Source: Roseofilum casamattae BLCC-M143
Lineage (GTDB): Bacteria > Cyanobacteriota > Cyanobacteriia > Cyanobacteriales > Desertifilaceae
Assembly: GCF_030068455.1 (NCBI RefSeq)
Contig: NZ_JAQOSQ010000023.1
Coordinates: forward strand, 1 to 62,634
Reading direction: 5' to 3'
DNA: 62,634 nucleotides
The notes under the pieces were generated by a model that saw only the letters and a list, made by a program, of their open reading frames with translations, had not been told where the DNA came from and made no database searches. The position numbers and the translations under genes were made by a program. Positions 1-8,073 of the stretch are shown here, piece after piece (within the stretch, counting starts at the first letter, position 1; each line of letters starts with the position of its first letter).

Positions 1-534
1 CAACCACCCCTCAACCCAACCTACAGCGAGAAGAACTCTCCACTTCTGCTGGAGCGGAAACGGGAGCAACCAACCCTCAACCCAACCTACAGCGAGAAGA
101 ACTCTCCCCTTCTGCTGGAGCGGAAACGGGAGCAACCAACCCTCAACCCAACCTACAGCGAGAAGAACTCTCCACTTCTGCTGGAGCGGAAACGGGAGCA
201 ACCAACCCTCAACCCAACCTACAGCGAGAAGAACTCTCCACTTCTGCTGGAGCGGAAACGGGAGAAACCCGCACTCAACCCAACCTACAGCGAGAAGAAC
301 TCTCCCCTTCTGCTGGAGCGGAAACGGGAGAAACCCGCACTCAACCCAACCTACAGCGAGAAGAACTCTCCACTTCTGACAACACTCCCCCTTCTGCTGG
401 AGCGGAAACGGGAGCAACCCGCACTCAACCCAACCTACAGCGAGAAGAACTCTCCACTTCTGCTGGAGCGGAAACGGGAGCAACCCGCACTCAACCCAAC
501 CTACAGCGAGAAGTATTATCAACTTCTGTAGAAA
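1..534 (+). repeat. Tandem 66-bp coding repeats, about eight units
   Basis: Units begin at 1, 67, 133, 199, 265, 331, 415 and 481; the last is incomplete. Each is 66 bp and encodes 22 residues containing the core PQPNLQREELS. The unit starting at 331 is 84 bp because it carries an extra 18 bp that repeats part of the unit, so the frame is kept. Copies differ by only a few bases, mainly CAACCAACC versus AAACCCGCA at the junction and CCA versus CCC in the middle. Such homogeneity suggests recent expansion. The array runs off the left edge, so the true copy number is unknown. Confidence 0.95.
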
Positions 535-1064
535 CTCTATCGAGTAATCTTGAAGGATTGTCATCTGTTCAACCGCGAGTGGCACGAAAGTTACCAGAAA
601 GGGGAGATATGTCTCAAGATATATCTCCTGAGAGGAGTAACAGTTTTGTTTCTGCTATGGGTAATACTGGTAGGCAAAACGAGGCAATGAATGTGAAAAA
701 GTCAATGTTATTTCCTCCAGGGATTTCTATGGGAGCAAAGGGTGATGTTTCTAGTAGTGATTTTACTAATCAACCTAAAGACCTGAAAGCATTGATTCAA
801 CAGTCTTTGAAGGCGAAAAGTGAGCTAAAGGAAAAACTCGATCGCCGTAAAGCAGTTCAGGTAAAACCGATCGCACCTAATGAGATAGGCTTGTATAATA
901 CATTGCAAGGAGTTAAGCAAGAGGAGAAGGAGGAGGAAAAAGAGGAAGATAAAACGGATAATGTTGAATTACTGGCTAGGGAAATTTATCAGTTAGTGCG
1001 TCAACGATTTCAGATCGAACAAGAGCGATACGGGCCATCTTACTCTGGTCGTTTGCCTTGGTAG
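1..1064 (+). CDS. Repeat-rich protein of the contractile injection locus, 5' end outside window
   Basis: The reading frame is open from base 3 through the whole repeat array to the stop at 1062-1064, giving at least 353 codons with no start needed inside the window. The N-terminal part seen here is the 22-residue repeat, rich in Pro, Gln, Glu, Thr and Ala and probably disordered. A linker follows (PGISMGAKGDV, then a charged KEEEKEEDK stretch). The last 30 or so residues look like a compact amphipathic helix (ELLAREIYQLVRQRFQIEQE). I do not recognise the family. The gene ends 44 bp before the CIS tube gene on the same strand, so a structural or accessory role in the injection system is inferred from context. 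A start at TTG 558 would be artificial, because the upstream repeats are in frame. Confidence 0.75.
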   Translation, partial: TTPQPNLQREELSTSAGAETGATNPQPNLQREELSPSAGAETGATNPQPNLQREELSTSAGAETGATNPQPNLQREELSTSAGAETGETRTQPNLQREELSPSAGAETGETRTQPNLQREELSTSDNTPPSAGAETGATRTQPNLQREELSTSAGAETGATRTQPNLQREVLSTSVETLSSNLEGLSSVQPRVARKLPERGDMSQDISPERSNSFVSAMGNTGRQNEAMNVKKSMLFPPGISMGAKGDVSSSDFTNQPKDLKALIQQSLKAKSELKEKLDRRKAVQVKPIAPNEIGLYNTLQGVKQEEKEEEKEEDKTDNVELLAREIYQLVRQRFQIEQERYGPSYSGRLPW

Positions 1065-1108
1065 TTTGCTTACATGGAAATGATTAAGAAATAAGGAGAC
1101 TTATTATT

Positions 1109-1987
1109 ATGGGTATTACTTCTGCGCTTTCGAGCACCATGACATCAGCTTTAAAGGGGGCTGTGCTGAATACAGCGGATACCCTGATGTTGCAAGAGGC
1201 CATATCTGTCGATCAAGAGCGCGAAAATGTCTATGATATTTTAGAGGCTCAGAAGCAGAAGGAAGCCTTGCAACTGTATCAACAGCAGTTTATGCAAGGG
1301 GATGTGCGCTTAGTAAAAGCGGCTTTAATTCCTAGGGATGGAGAGGCCAGTAGCATTATCCGGTTTATGTTTAATCCGGAAGAGTTGCGCTTTAACCGCA
1401 GCGTGAAAATTGAGGATATGCAGGGAGCAAGAACGGAGCGAGGATTGCCGAAAGTTAACTTTGGGTTTGTCGAACCTTATAAACTTACGCTGTCTAATTT
1501 GATTTTCGATACTTATGAATCGGGAACCAATGTGTTGGCTCAAATTCAACCTCTGTTAGATGCGGTCGATTTTACTTCATTCAAAGACCCGTTTGACAAG
1601 CAATCGGTCACTGTTAATGGGCAGACTTATACTTACCAAGAGAGGACTCTTGCCGTTTCTCTCGATACTACTGTTGTTTCTTCAGCGGTAAAAACAGTAA
1701 GTGGCGTGGATGTTTATGGACTGGAAGAATATGGCTCGGAAAATTTAGCAAAACAAGCGATTGAGTTAAGGCGACCTCCGGTGTTTTATTTCATCTGGGG
1801 TGAAAAGATTTATATGTGTTGTATGGTGGAGTCTCTTGACTATAGTTTAAATATGTTCCGACCGAATGGGATACCCGTGCGAGCTGTGGTAACGTTGAAC
1901 TTAAAAGAGGTCGATCTTGGTGTTGCCAGTCGTTCCTTTAGCGAGCGTCAGAGCTTTGTCCAAGGGGCTGCTAGTTCTGGTGCCTAA
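1109..1987 (+). CDS. Contractile injection system tube-binding protein (CIS_tube, Afp7/Pvc7-like)
   Basis: The protein has 292 residues. The central stretch, IIRFMFNPEELRFNRSV followed by FGFVEPYKLTLSNLIFDTYESGTNV, is the signature I know from the CIS tube protein N-terminal family (Afp7/Pvc7, related to gp53/LysM-type baseplate adaptors). In that family the protein joins the inner tube to the spike and baseplate. The C-terminal half (PPVFYFIWGEKIYMCCMVESLDYS) fits the same family. A good ribosome site, AAGGAG, lies 12-14 bases before the ATG. The VgrG-like spike gene follows 25 bp downstream, which is the usual order in extracellular and thylakoid-anchored CIS clusters. The family call is strong. 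Whether the machine is thylakoid-anchored cannot be decided from these genes alone. Confidence 0.85.
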   Translation: MGITSALSSTMTSALKGAVLNTADTLMLQEAISVDQERENVYDILEAQKQKEALQLYQQQFMQGDVRLVKAALIPRDGEASSIIRFMFNPEELRFNRSVKIEDMQGARTERGLPKVNFGFVEPYKLTLSNLIFDTYESGTNVLAQIQPLLDAVDFTSFKDPFDKQSVTVNGQTYTYQERTLAVSLDTTVVSSAVKTVSGVDVYGLEEYGSENLAKQAIELRRPPVFYFIWGEKIYMCCMVESLDYSLNMFRPNGIPVRAVVTLNLKEVDLGVASRSFSERQSFVQGAASSGA

Positions 1988-2012
1988 TATCAATATATTG
2001 GAGAGTTAAGCG

Positions 2013-4268
2013 ATGGCTAATAATACTCTGTTGGTCTCTACGCCTTTGGTGGAAATTGAGGGGGCAACTCAGGATGAGATAAGTAAATTTATGCGGGATA
2101 TTTTGCAAATTTCGGTGGAGGAAAGTTTGCATTTACCCAGTATGTTTACTCTCGTGGTGAATAATCCTTACAGTCCATTAGATGAAGAAACAGAAACTTG
2201 GCAGCACGATCGCTTAATTCAAATTGGTAAAAAAGTTCGCATTGGCTTCATTGAAAGTACGGCACAGGAGAGTGAAACAGCCAGTCAAGATTATTTGATT
2301 GATGGGGAAATTACAGGGATTGAAACTCATTTTACGAATACGACTCAGGCTCCAATTGTGATTCGCGGATACGACCTCTCTCATCGCTTCCATCGCGGAC
2401 GTTATAATCGCTCGTTTCAGGATTATACGGATAGTGATATTGTCAAGAAAGTTGCTCGAGAAATGGGGATAACTGCGGGTCAGGTGGATGATAGTCGCAA
2501 AACTCATCAATATGTGTTTCAGGAAAACCAAACTAATATGGAGTTTTTGCGCGAACGGGCGGCTCGGATTGGATTTGAGCTGTTTATCCAAGATGGACAG
2601 CTCCATTTTCGCAAACCGATGGAAAATGAGGTGTTGCAACTGGCGTGGCTGACGGATGTGGAAAATTTTCGGGTGCGGGTGACGAGTTCGGAGAAGGTGG
2701 ATTCGGTGGAGGTGCGCAGTTGGGACTATCAACACAAGAAGCCGATTGTGGCTCGAGTGGAGAATCATGACTTGATTACGAATGTGGAAGGGAAAGGGGA
2801 GGGGATTATCGATACGAGCGATCGCAACGATGCGAGTCTCCTGTTTATTGATAGTAACTTCGGCTCTAATTTGCCGTCTCCGAAATTGATTGTGGTGGAT
2901 AAACCGGTGGCGAGTCCGGATGAAGCGGATGTGATGGCTCAGGCGATTTACGACGAGCTGGGGGGGGAGTTTATTTATGCGGATGCTCAGGCTAATGGCA
3001 ATCCTTTGATTCGGGTGGGTAAGGTGGTGGAGCTGACGCAGATGGGGCGTTATAGTGGCAAGTATTACGTGACGGAAACTCGCCATTTGTATTATCAAGG
3101 GATTTATACGACGGAGTTTAGCGTGCGCGGGACTCGGGGCGGTTCTATTTTTGACGTACTTTCGCCGAATAACCGCTTGCGACCGGGACAAACGTTGATG
3201 GTGGGTATTGTGACGCACAATCGCGATCCGGAGGGGTTGGGACGAGTGCGAGTGAAGTTTCCGACGTTGAATCCGGAGCCGGATGGAAGCGCTCATGCGA
3301 GTCAGTGGGCGAGGGTTGTGGGTGTGGGGGCCGGCCAGCATCGGGGGTTTGATTGTTTGCCGGAAATTAATGATGAGGTGTTGGTAGCTTTCGAGCATGG
3401 AGACGTGCATCGTCCTTATGTGATTGGAGGGTTGTGGAATGGGAAGGATAAGCCACCAGAACGGGTAAATGAGACGATTTCGGCGGGGGGAAAGGTGCGG
3501 TTGCGCACGTTTAAGACGCCGACGGGACATATGTTGCAGTTTGTGGAGGAAGATCGTTATGGCAGTCAGGATGGGGTTTATTTACGGACGAGTGGGGGTC
3601 ACGAACTGCGGCTGAATGATAGCGATCGCTCTCTCGAAATTAGCACGACGGGCAATAACCGGATTCGCTTCGACGATCGCAACCAACGCATCGAAATCCA
3701 CACCCGAGGCGGCCAGCAATACATTCTGGACGATGCGCGGCAAAATGTGACAATGAAATCCAATGGTAGCATTAATCTCAATAGTGCTAGAGGAGTGCAA
3801 GTGAATCCCGGTGTGGGTCAAATGTCGGTATCCGGACATCTGAGCAGTCAAACATTGACGACGGGACAACTGATTGTCGGATTGGGGGCAAATCAAGTTA
3901 ATGTGGGGGAAGCGATCGCCGGATTGCAGCAACAAGTCAATCGCCAACAACAGCAGTTCCAGACCTACGTCCAAGACCAGCAGACCCTAGACCAACAGCA
4001 GGATGCCGCTCGCCAAGCTCTGGCGCAAAAGCTGCAACAGGCGCAAAATCAAGCGACGCAATTGACACAGACGCAACAACAATTGCTACAACAGCAACAA
4101 GTTCAACAGGCGATCGACCAACAGCAAAATCTGGCATTGCAGCAAGCCCAAAATCAACTGCAAAATCTGACCAATCCGCTCTCGCAACTAGCCACTCCTA
4201 GTCCGAATCCCAGTCCAACACCAGCTCCAGCACCAACTCCGACCCCCACGCCAACTCCAGCACCATAA
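2013..4268 (+). CDS. VgrG/Afp8-like spike protein of contractile injection system
   Basis: The 751-residue protein has the VgrG plan. Residues 1-390 are gp27/gpD-like (FQENQTNMEFLRERAARIG). An OB-fold gp5 domain starts near residue 400 (GIVTHNRDPEGLGRVRVKFP, then PEINDEVLVAFEHGD and YVIGGLWNG). A beta-helical stalk follows at about 510-605 (HELRLNDSDRSLEIS, NNRIRFDDRNQRIEIHT). After the stalk comes an unusual tail: a Gln-rich, probably coiled-coil segment (about 640-720) and then a Pro-Thr-rich end (PTPTPTPTPAP). Trimeric VgrG proteins form the puncturing spike at the tube tip and can carry effectors on C-terminal extensions. The gene is probably cotranscribed with the tube gene 25 bp upstream. 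No enzymatic domain is visible in the tail. Confidence 0.9.
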   Translation: MANNTLLVSTPLVEIEGATQDEISKFMRDILQISVEESLHLPSMFTLVVNNPYSPLDEETETWQHDRLIQIGKKVRIGFIESTAQESETASQDYLIDGEITGIETHFTNTTQAPIVIRGYDLSHRFHRGRYNRSFQDYTDSDIVKKVAREMGITAGQVDDSRKTHQYVFQENQTNMEFLRERAARIGFELFIQDGQLHFRKPMENEVLQLAWLTDVENFRVRVTSSEKVDSVEVRSWDYQHKKPIVARVENHDLITNVEGKGEGIIDTSDRNDASLLFIDSNFGSNLPSPKLIVVDKPVASPDEADVMAQAIYDELGGEFIYADAQANGNPLIRVGKVVELTQMGRYSGKYYVTETRHLYYQGIYTTEFSVRGTRGGSIFDVLSPNNRLRPGQTLMVGIVTHNRDPEGLGRVRVKFPTLNPEPDGSAHASQWARVVGVGAGQHRGFDCLPEINDEVLVAFEHGDVHRPYVIGGLWNGKDKPPERVNETISAGGKVRLRTFKTPTGHMLQFVEEDRYGSQDGVYLRTSGGHELRLNDSDRSLEISTTGNNRIRFDDRNQRIEIHTRGGQQYILDDARQNVTMKSNGSINLNSARGVQVNPGVGQMSVSGHLSSQTLTTGQLIVGLGANQVNVGEAIAGLQQQVNRQQQQFQTYVQDQQTLDQQQDAARQALAQKLQQAQNQATQLTQTQQQLLQQQQVQQAIDQQQNLALQQAQNQLQNLTNPLSQLATPSPNPSPTPAPAPTPTPTPTPAP

Positions 4269-4296
4269 TTTGTAATTAAAATCGGACTCCCAGCTC

Positions 4297-4953
4297 ATGG
4301 TTCAAATTCCTTCGACCTCGCAAACTCTCTATCCAGATTCTGATGGTAAACCTATGGCTGAAAATACGGTTCAGTATCGTTGGATTGTGCGCTTGGTGAG
4401 CAATTTAAGACGCTTATTTACCGGACAAAATGTCTTTGTGGCTGGGGATTTACTCTGGTATCCCGTCCGGGTGGAGGTTCCTCCAGCTCCCTCCCTAGCT
4501 CCTGATGCCATGGTTGTTTTCGGGCGACCTCCGGGCGATCGCGGAAGCTATAAGCAATGGGAAGAAGATAATATGGCGCCGCAAGTGGTTTTCGAGATTT
4601 TGTCTCCCAGTAATACCCGCAGCGAGATGCTGGCAAAACAGACGTTTTATCAGCAATATGGGGTACTGGAGATGTTTTTCTACGACCCAGAATCCCGAGA
4701 TTTTTGGGGATTTGCGCGCGGAAGTGTTGAGGAAGAATTTATGTTAATTACCCCTCTGAATTTACCTTGGACTTCTCCTTTGCTGCAAATTCGTTTTGAG
4801 TTATTTGCTGACGGTTTAGCGGTATTTTATCCGAATGGGGAACCGTTTCAAGATCCCGAGGAAGTGATGGAGGAGCGCGATCGAATACAGGAAGAGCGCG
4901 ATCGGGCGATCGCCAAACTTCGAGAACTGGGTATCGATCCTAACCAACTTTAG
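4297..4953 (+). CDS. Uma2 family (DUF820) endonuclease-like protein
   Basis: The 218-residue protein belongs to the restriction-endonuclease-like Uma2 family, which is greatly expanded in cyanobacteria. The core is visible as SLAPDAMVVFG (the Asp of the PD-(D/E)XK fold), then PQVVFEILSPSNTRSEMLAKQTFYQQYGVLEMFFYDPE, cited here for its order of Glu, Ser-Pro-Ser and Lys residues. The C-terminus has a charged helix with an ERDRIQEERDRA repeat, a common ending in this family. It lies 28 bp after the VgrG gene on the same strand, but such genes are scattered in cyanobacterial genomes, so a link with the injection system is not implied. The substrate is unknown. Confidence 0.85.
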   Translation: MVQIPSTSQTLYPDSDGKPMAENTVQYRWIVRLVSNLRRLFTGQNVFVAGDLLWYPVRVEVPPAPSLAPDAMVVFGRPPGDRGSYKQWEEDNMAPQVVFEILSPSNTRSEMLAKQTFYQQYGVLEMFFYDPESRDFWGFARGSVEEEFMLITPLNLPWTSPLLQIRFELFADGLAVFYPNGEPFQDPEEVMEERDRIQEERDRAIAKLRELGIDPNQL

Positions 4954-4961
4954 GATAGCAA

Positions 4962-5459
4962 GTGATGAGTCAATGGTGTAGTATTTCTCTTGAGAATGAC
5001 GATCGCACCCAACCCATGGCCGAGCCAAATTTAGCGCAATTCAAAATAACCCGCGATCGCCTCAGCTTAGACGAAGCGTATCAACTTGCCGACGACCAGA
5101 GCAATGGCGCCGTCGTCCTTATGAGCGGCATGGTGCGCAATCAAACCGACGGCCAGCTCGTGGTCGCCTTAGATTACCAAGCCTACGAACCGATGGCCTT
5201 GGAAGTCTTTGGGCAAATTGCGATCGCCATCTCGCAGAACTATCCCTCAGTAACCAAACTGGTCATTCACCACCGCCTTGGCTACTTAACCATCGGCGAA
5301 GTTAGCGTCATCATCGCCGTCGGCAGCCCCCATCGTGCCGAAGCCTTTGCCGCCTGTCAATATACCATCGATCGCCTCAAAGCCGATGCCCCCATCTGGA
5401 AACATGAATGTTGGGCCGACGGCACCCAAAGTTGGGTCAGTCCGAATAAAACAACATAG
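4962..5459 (+). CDS. moaE: Molybdopterin synthase catalytic subunit MoaE
   Basis: MoaE transfers sulfur from thiocarboxylated MoaD to precursor Z in molybdenum cofactor synthesis in the cytoplasm. The family pattern is clear: GAVVLMSGMVRNQTDG near the start, LDYQAYEPMA, IHHRLGYLTIGEVSVIIAVG with SPHRAEAF, and the C-terminal active-site region LKADAPIWKHECW with its catalytic lysine. The upstream ATG at 4962 gives 165 residues; an ATG at 5016 gives a product closer to the usual 145-150 and is an equally good start. No MoaD or other cofactor gene is adjacent. Confidence 0.93.
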   Translation: MMSQWCSISLENDDRTQPMAEPNLAQFKITRDRLSLDEAYQLADDQSNGAVVLMSGMVRNQTDGQLVVALDYQAYEPMALEVFGQIAIAISQNYPSVTKLVIHHRLGYLTIGEVSVIIAVGSPHRAEAFAACQYTIDRLKADAPIWKHECWADGTQSWVSPNKTT

Positions 5460-5501
5460 TAAAATGGCGATCGATCTTCCCCCGTCGTTCCCTCAAGTAG
5501 C

Positions 5502-6572
5502 ATGATTTTTTCTTTGCTCACTCGGCTTCTCCTGTGGCTGCTCATCGCAGGCATTTCCTATGCCATTCTGCTGAAATGGTTGCCGCAGAAATACTACACC
5601 TGGTTGGGGGGAATCATCATCTTCGTCCTCATTGCCTCCAACTTTTGGAACCCCGGAACCGTCATCGTCAGCGATATCTGGAGGCTCCTCACCGCCCCGC
5701 TCACCCCCCTAGGATTGTCTGCCTGCCTGATTTTGTCCGGCATGTTGTACTTCAAAGAAAACGAAATGCAAAAACCCGGAAAATCACTGCTTTGGTCTGG
5801 GTTTGCCGTCCTCATTATCTTCAGCATTCCCATCGTTGCTTACTCCATGGCCACCTATGCCGAATGGGACCTCATTATTCAAGCGCAAGAGCGGGCTTCC
5901 ATCTGCCAGACCTCTTGTCCCGATCTGGCCTTGCAAAACGTCAGAGCCATCGTGCTCTTAGGTCAGGATACCACCGAAACCATCAAACCCAAGGTCGGGA
6001 GTGGGACAGCCCAAACAACCATAGAATATCAACCCATTCAATTGCGCGATCGCGGCAACTCTCTCTTCTACACCGTCCAAATCTTCTGGAGCGAAATTGC
6101 CGAAAAGCGCGATCCCTTGGTGCTCGTCACTGGAGGTTACCGCTTCCAAGTCTTACCCAATACCGGCCCCGCTCCGCCGAGTGAAGCCGAGGATATTGCC
6201 CAGTTACTCGAAGAATTAGGCGTACATCCTTCCAACCTCAGACCCATATCCCAAGGGGATAACCTCTATCGCTCTGCCGTAGAAGTCAAAAAAATTCTCA
6301 CCGACCAAGGACTGCAAGGCACTCCAGTTCTCCTCGTCACTTCTGCCTTACAGATGCGCCGCGCCCAACTCACCTTTACGCAACTGGGCGTCCCCACCTT
6401 AGCTCGTCCCACAGATTTTATTACCCTGCAACCCCGAGTCAATTGGCGACAAATCCGGTTGTACGATATTATTCCCAGTGCCGAAGCCTTAAGTTTGAGT
6501 TCCCAGGTCACCAACGAATACCTCGCCACCATCTACTACTTCTTGCGAGGTTGGTTATCTCCGTTTCTGTAA
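5502..6572 (+). CDS. YdcF/SanA (DUF218) family membrane protein
   Basis: The 356-residue protein has four hydrophobic segments in the first 130 residues (around 3-25, 33-50, 62-82 and 98-118). These are followed by a soluble DUF218 domain: RAIVLLGQDT, then DPLVLVTGGYRFQ, the SEAEDIAQLLEELGV segment, RSAVEVKKIL and PVLLVTSALQMRRAQLTF. DUF218 proteins such as SanA, ElyC and YdcF are linked to envelope integrity and to SAM binding. The precise reaction here is unknown. The gene starts 42 bp after moaE. It ends before a short spacer with a possible promoter for the Rieske gene. Confidence 0.8.
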   Translation: MIFSLLTRLLLWLLIAGISYAILLKWLPQKYYTWLGGIIIFVLIASNFWNPGTVIVSDIWRLLTAPLTPLGLSACLILSGMLYFKENEMQKPGKSLLWSGFAVLIIFSIPIVAYSMATYAEWDLIIQAQERASICQTSCPDLALQNVRAIVLLGQDTTETIKPKVGSGTAQTTIEYQPIQLRDRGNSLFYTVQIFWSEIAEKRDPLVLVTGGYRFQVLPNTGPAPPSEAEDIAQLLEELGVHPSNLRPISQGDNLYRSAVEVKKILTDQGLQGTPVLLVTSALQMRRAQLTFTQLGVPTLARPTDFITLQPRVNWRQIRLYDIIPSAEALSLSSQVTNEYLATIYYFLRGWLSPFL

Positions 6573-6607
6573 ACTCAGTTGGGGTGAAGCGATCGCCAAA
6601 AGCGCTG

Positions 6608-6613
6608 TATAAT
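6608..6613 (+). promoter_or_regulatory. Possible -10 element before Rieske oxygenase gene
   Basis: A perfect TATAAT lies 33 bp before the GTG start of the Rieske gene, in the 74-bp spacer after the YdcF-like gene. The matching -35 region is weak (TGAAGC about 17 bp upstream), so this is a suggestion only. Confidence 0.35.
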
Positions 6614-6646
6614 TAAGCCGCATCGTTATGGGAAGGCAAACCAGCC

Positions 6647-7708
6647 GTGAGCGAACTCTTACATAATTTCTGGTATACGATCGCCTTTGGCAAAGACCTG
6701 AAACCGGGCCAAATGCTGAGCAAGCGATTGTTAGGCGAACCCATTGTTATCGGGCGGCATAAGGACGGCCGGGTATTTGCCCTGCGCAATATTTGTCCCC
6801 ATCGCGGCATTCCCTTCAGCCACGGTTGGGTAGAAGACAATGACGTGCGCTGTTGCTATCACGGCTGGTGTTTTAATACTCAAAACGGCACTTGTTCGGA
6901 AATTCCGTCCTTAACTGAATACGATGGAGTAGATATTTCTCGGATTCAAGTTCCCGCCTATCCTTGCCGGGAAGTTCAGGGCAATATTTGGGTATATGTT
7001 CCGCAATCTGTATCCGATTTATTGACCTTAGATCGATCGCAACTTCCCGAAATTCCCATTATCCCAGAACTGGGCGATCGCGCTCCCGCCGTCTATGAAA
7101 CCACCATTTTTCCCTGCCATATCGATCATGCCATTATCGGCTTAATGGATCCCGCCCACGGTCCCTACGTTCACGATGCCTGGTGGTGGCGCAGCGGCCC
7201 GAAACGACGCAAACCAAAGCTCAAAGAAAAGCAATACGAACCCGTTCCCCTCGGCTTTCGTCTCGCCCCTTACGTCATGCCCCAAAGTGCGAAACCGTAT
7301 AAAATTTTAGGGAATAAAGTCGCCATTGAAATCATCTTTCAACTGCCAGGAGTTCGCTTCGAGGTACTCAATGGCGATCGCCATCAAGCCTGTGCCTTTA
7401 CTGCCATTACTCCCCTCGACGAAACCAAATGCGAAGTCTTTCAAAGCTTATATTGGACGGTTCCCGGTTTATCTCTCATTAAACCCATCGTTTATTTAAT
7501 GGTCAGTCAATTTTTAGGACAAGACCGAGATGTGGTCATTAAACAACAAGAAGGACTCGCCGACGATCCCAATCTCATGTTAATTGGTGACGCCGATGCC
7601 CAAGCGCGATGGTATTTTCGCCTCAAGCGCGAGTACCTCCAAAGCCAAAAAGAAAATCGTCCCTTTCAAAATCCCATTGAACCAACTATTTTACGCTGGC
7701 AAAGTTAG
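6647..7708 (+). CDS. Rieske [2Fe-2S] aromatic-ring-hydroxylating oxygenase, alpha subunit type
   Basis: The 353-residue protein starts at GTG. The Rieske centre is CPHRGIPFSH followed 16 residues later by CYHGW, which matches C-x-H ... C-x2-H. The mononuclear iron site is visible as DHAIIGLMDPAHGPYVHD, with two His and a nearby Asp. Oxygenases of this layout act on aromatic rings, and cyanobacterial members include relatives of chlorophyll and pheophorbide oxygenases. The substrate cannot be read from the sequence. No ferredoxin or reductase subunit gene is adjacent, so it probably draws electrons from general ferredoxin. Confidence 0.87.
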   Translation: MSELLHNFWYTIAFGKDLKPGQMLSKRLLGEPIVIGRHKDGRVFALRNICPHRGIPFSHGWVEDNDVRCCYHGWCFNTQNGTCSEIPSLTEYDGVDISRIQVPAYPCREVQGNIWVYVPQSVSDLLTLDRSQLPEIPIIPELGDRAPAVYETTIFPCHIDHAIIGLMDPAHGPYVHDAWWWRSGPKRRKPKLKEKQYEPVPLGFRLAPYVMPQSAKPYKILGNKVAIEIIFQLPGVRFEVLNGDRHQACAFTAITPLDETKCEVFQSLYWTVPGLSLIKPIVYLMVSQFLGQDRDVVIKQQEGLADDPNLMLIGDADAQARWYFRLKREYLQSQKENRPFQNPIEPTILRWQS

Positions 7709-7791
7709 CCCTAAAATCTAGAGAGAACCGGATCGCAAAAACACTCAACCTGCGATAGGCTAGATCCCATTTCACCGGAGAACCCAACGCC

Positions 7792-7998
7792 ATGGAAACC
7801 CAAGTCGATTGTGCCAAAGACTGTATCAACGGATGCGTTCTCGGCGACAAATGTCCCAATATCGAATATGCCCAGCAAGCTTCCAGTTTCATTCAAGACA
7901 CTTCACTAGACCGCATGATCGATATTGCTGAAGAAGCCTTGCGCAAGAAACGGATGGCTCCTCCCCAGTGGGTAATTCCCGAATCTCTCGATTCCTAG
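7792..7998 (+). CDS. Small conserved-looking Cys-rich protein, function unknown
   Basis: This 68-residue protein has four cysteines near the N-terminus with the spacing C-x3-C-x3-C-x5-C (CAKDCINGCVLGDKC). A helical region (DRMIDIAEEALRKKR) and a PPQWVIPES end follow. The cysteine cluster could bind a metal or form disulfides. It sits alone between the Rieske gene and ispG, all on the plus strand. I regard it as a real gene because the start is isolated in a spacer, the composition is protein-like, and small Cys proteins of this form are common in cyanobacteria. No function is assigned. Confidence 0.7.
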   Translation: METQVDCAKDCINGCVLGDKCPNIEYAQQASSFIQDTSLDRMIDIAEEALRKKRMAPPQWVIPESLDS

Positions 7999-8073
7999 GT
8001 TATTCCTATTCCCAGGATTCCCCAAATATGAGAATCTATTGACAGCTACTCATCCGATGGTCACGCCGAATCC

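Noticed and set aside
1-534. Regularly spaced repeats at the left edge as a CRISPR array
   Set aside because: The units are contiguous 66-bp coding repeats with no unique spacers, and the frame is open through all of them.
2214-3530. 438-codon frame on the minus strand
   Set aside because: It lies wholly inside the VgrG gene, is His/Arg-rich and has no recognisable motif.
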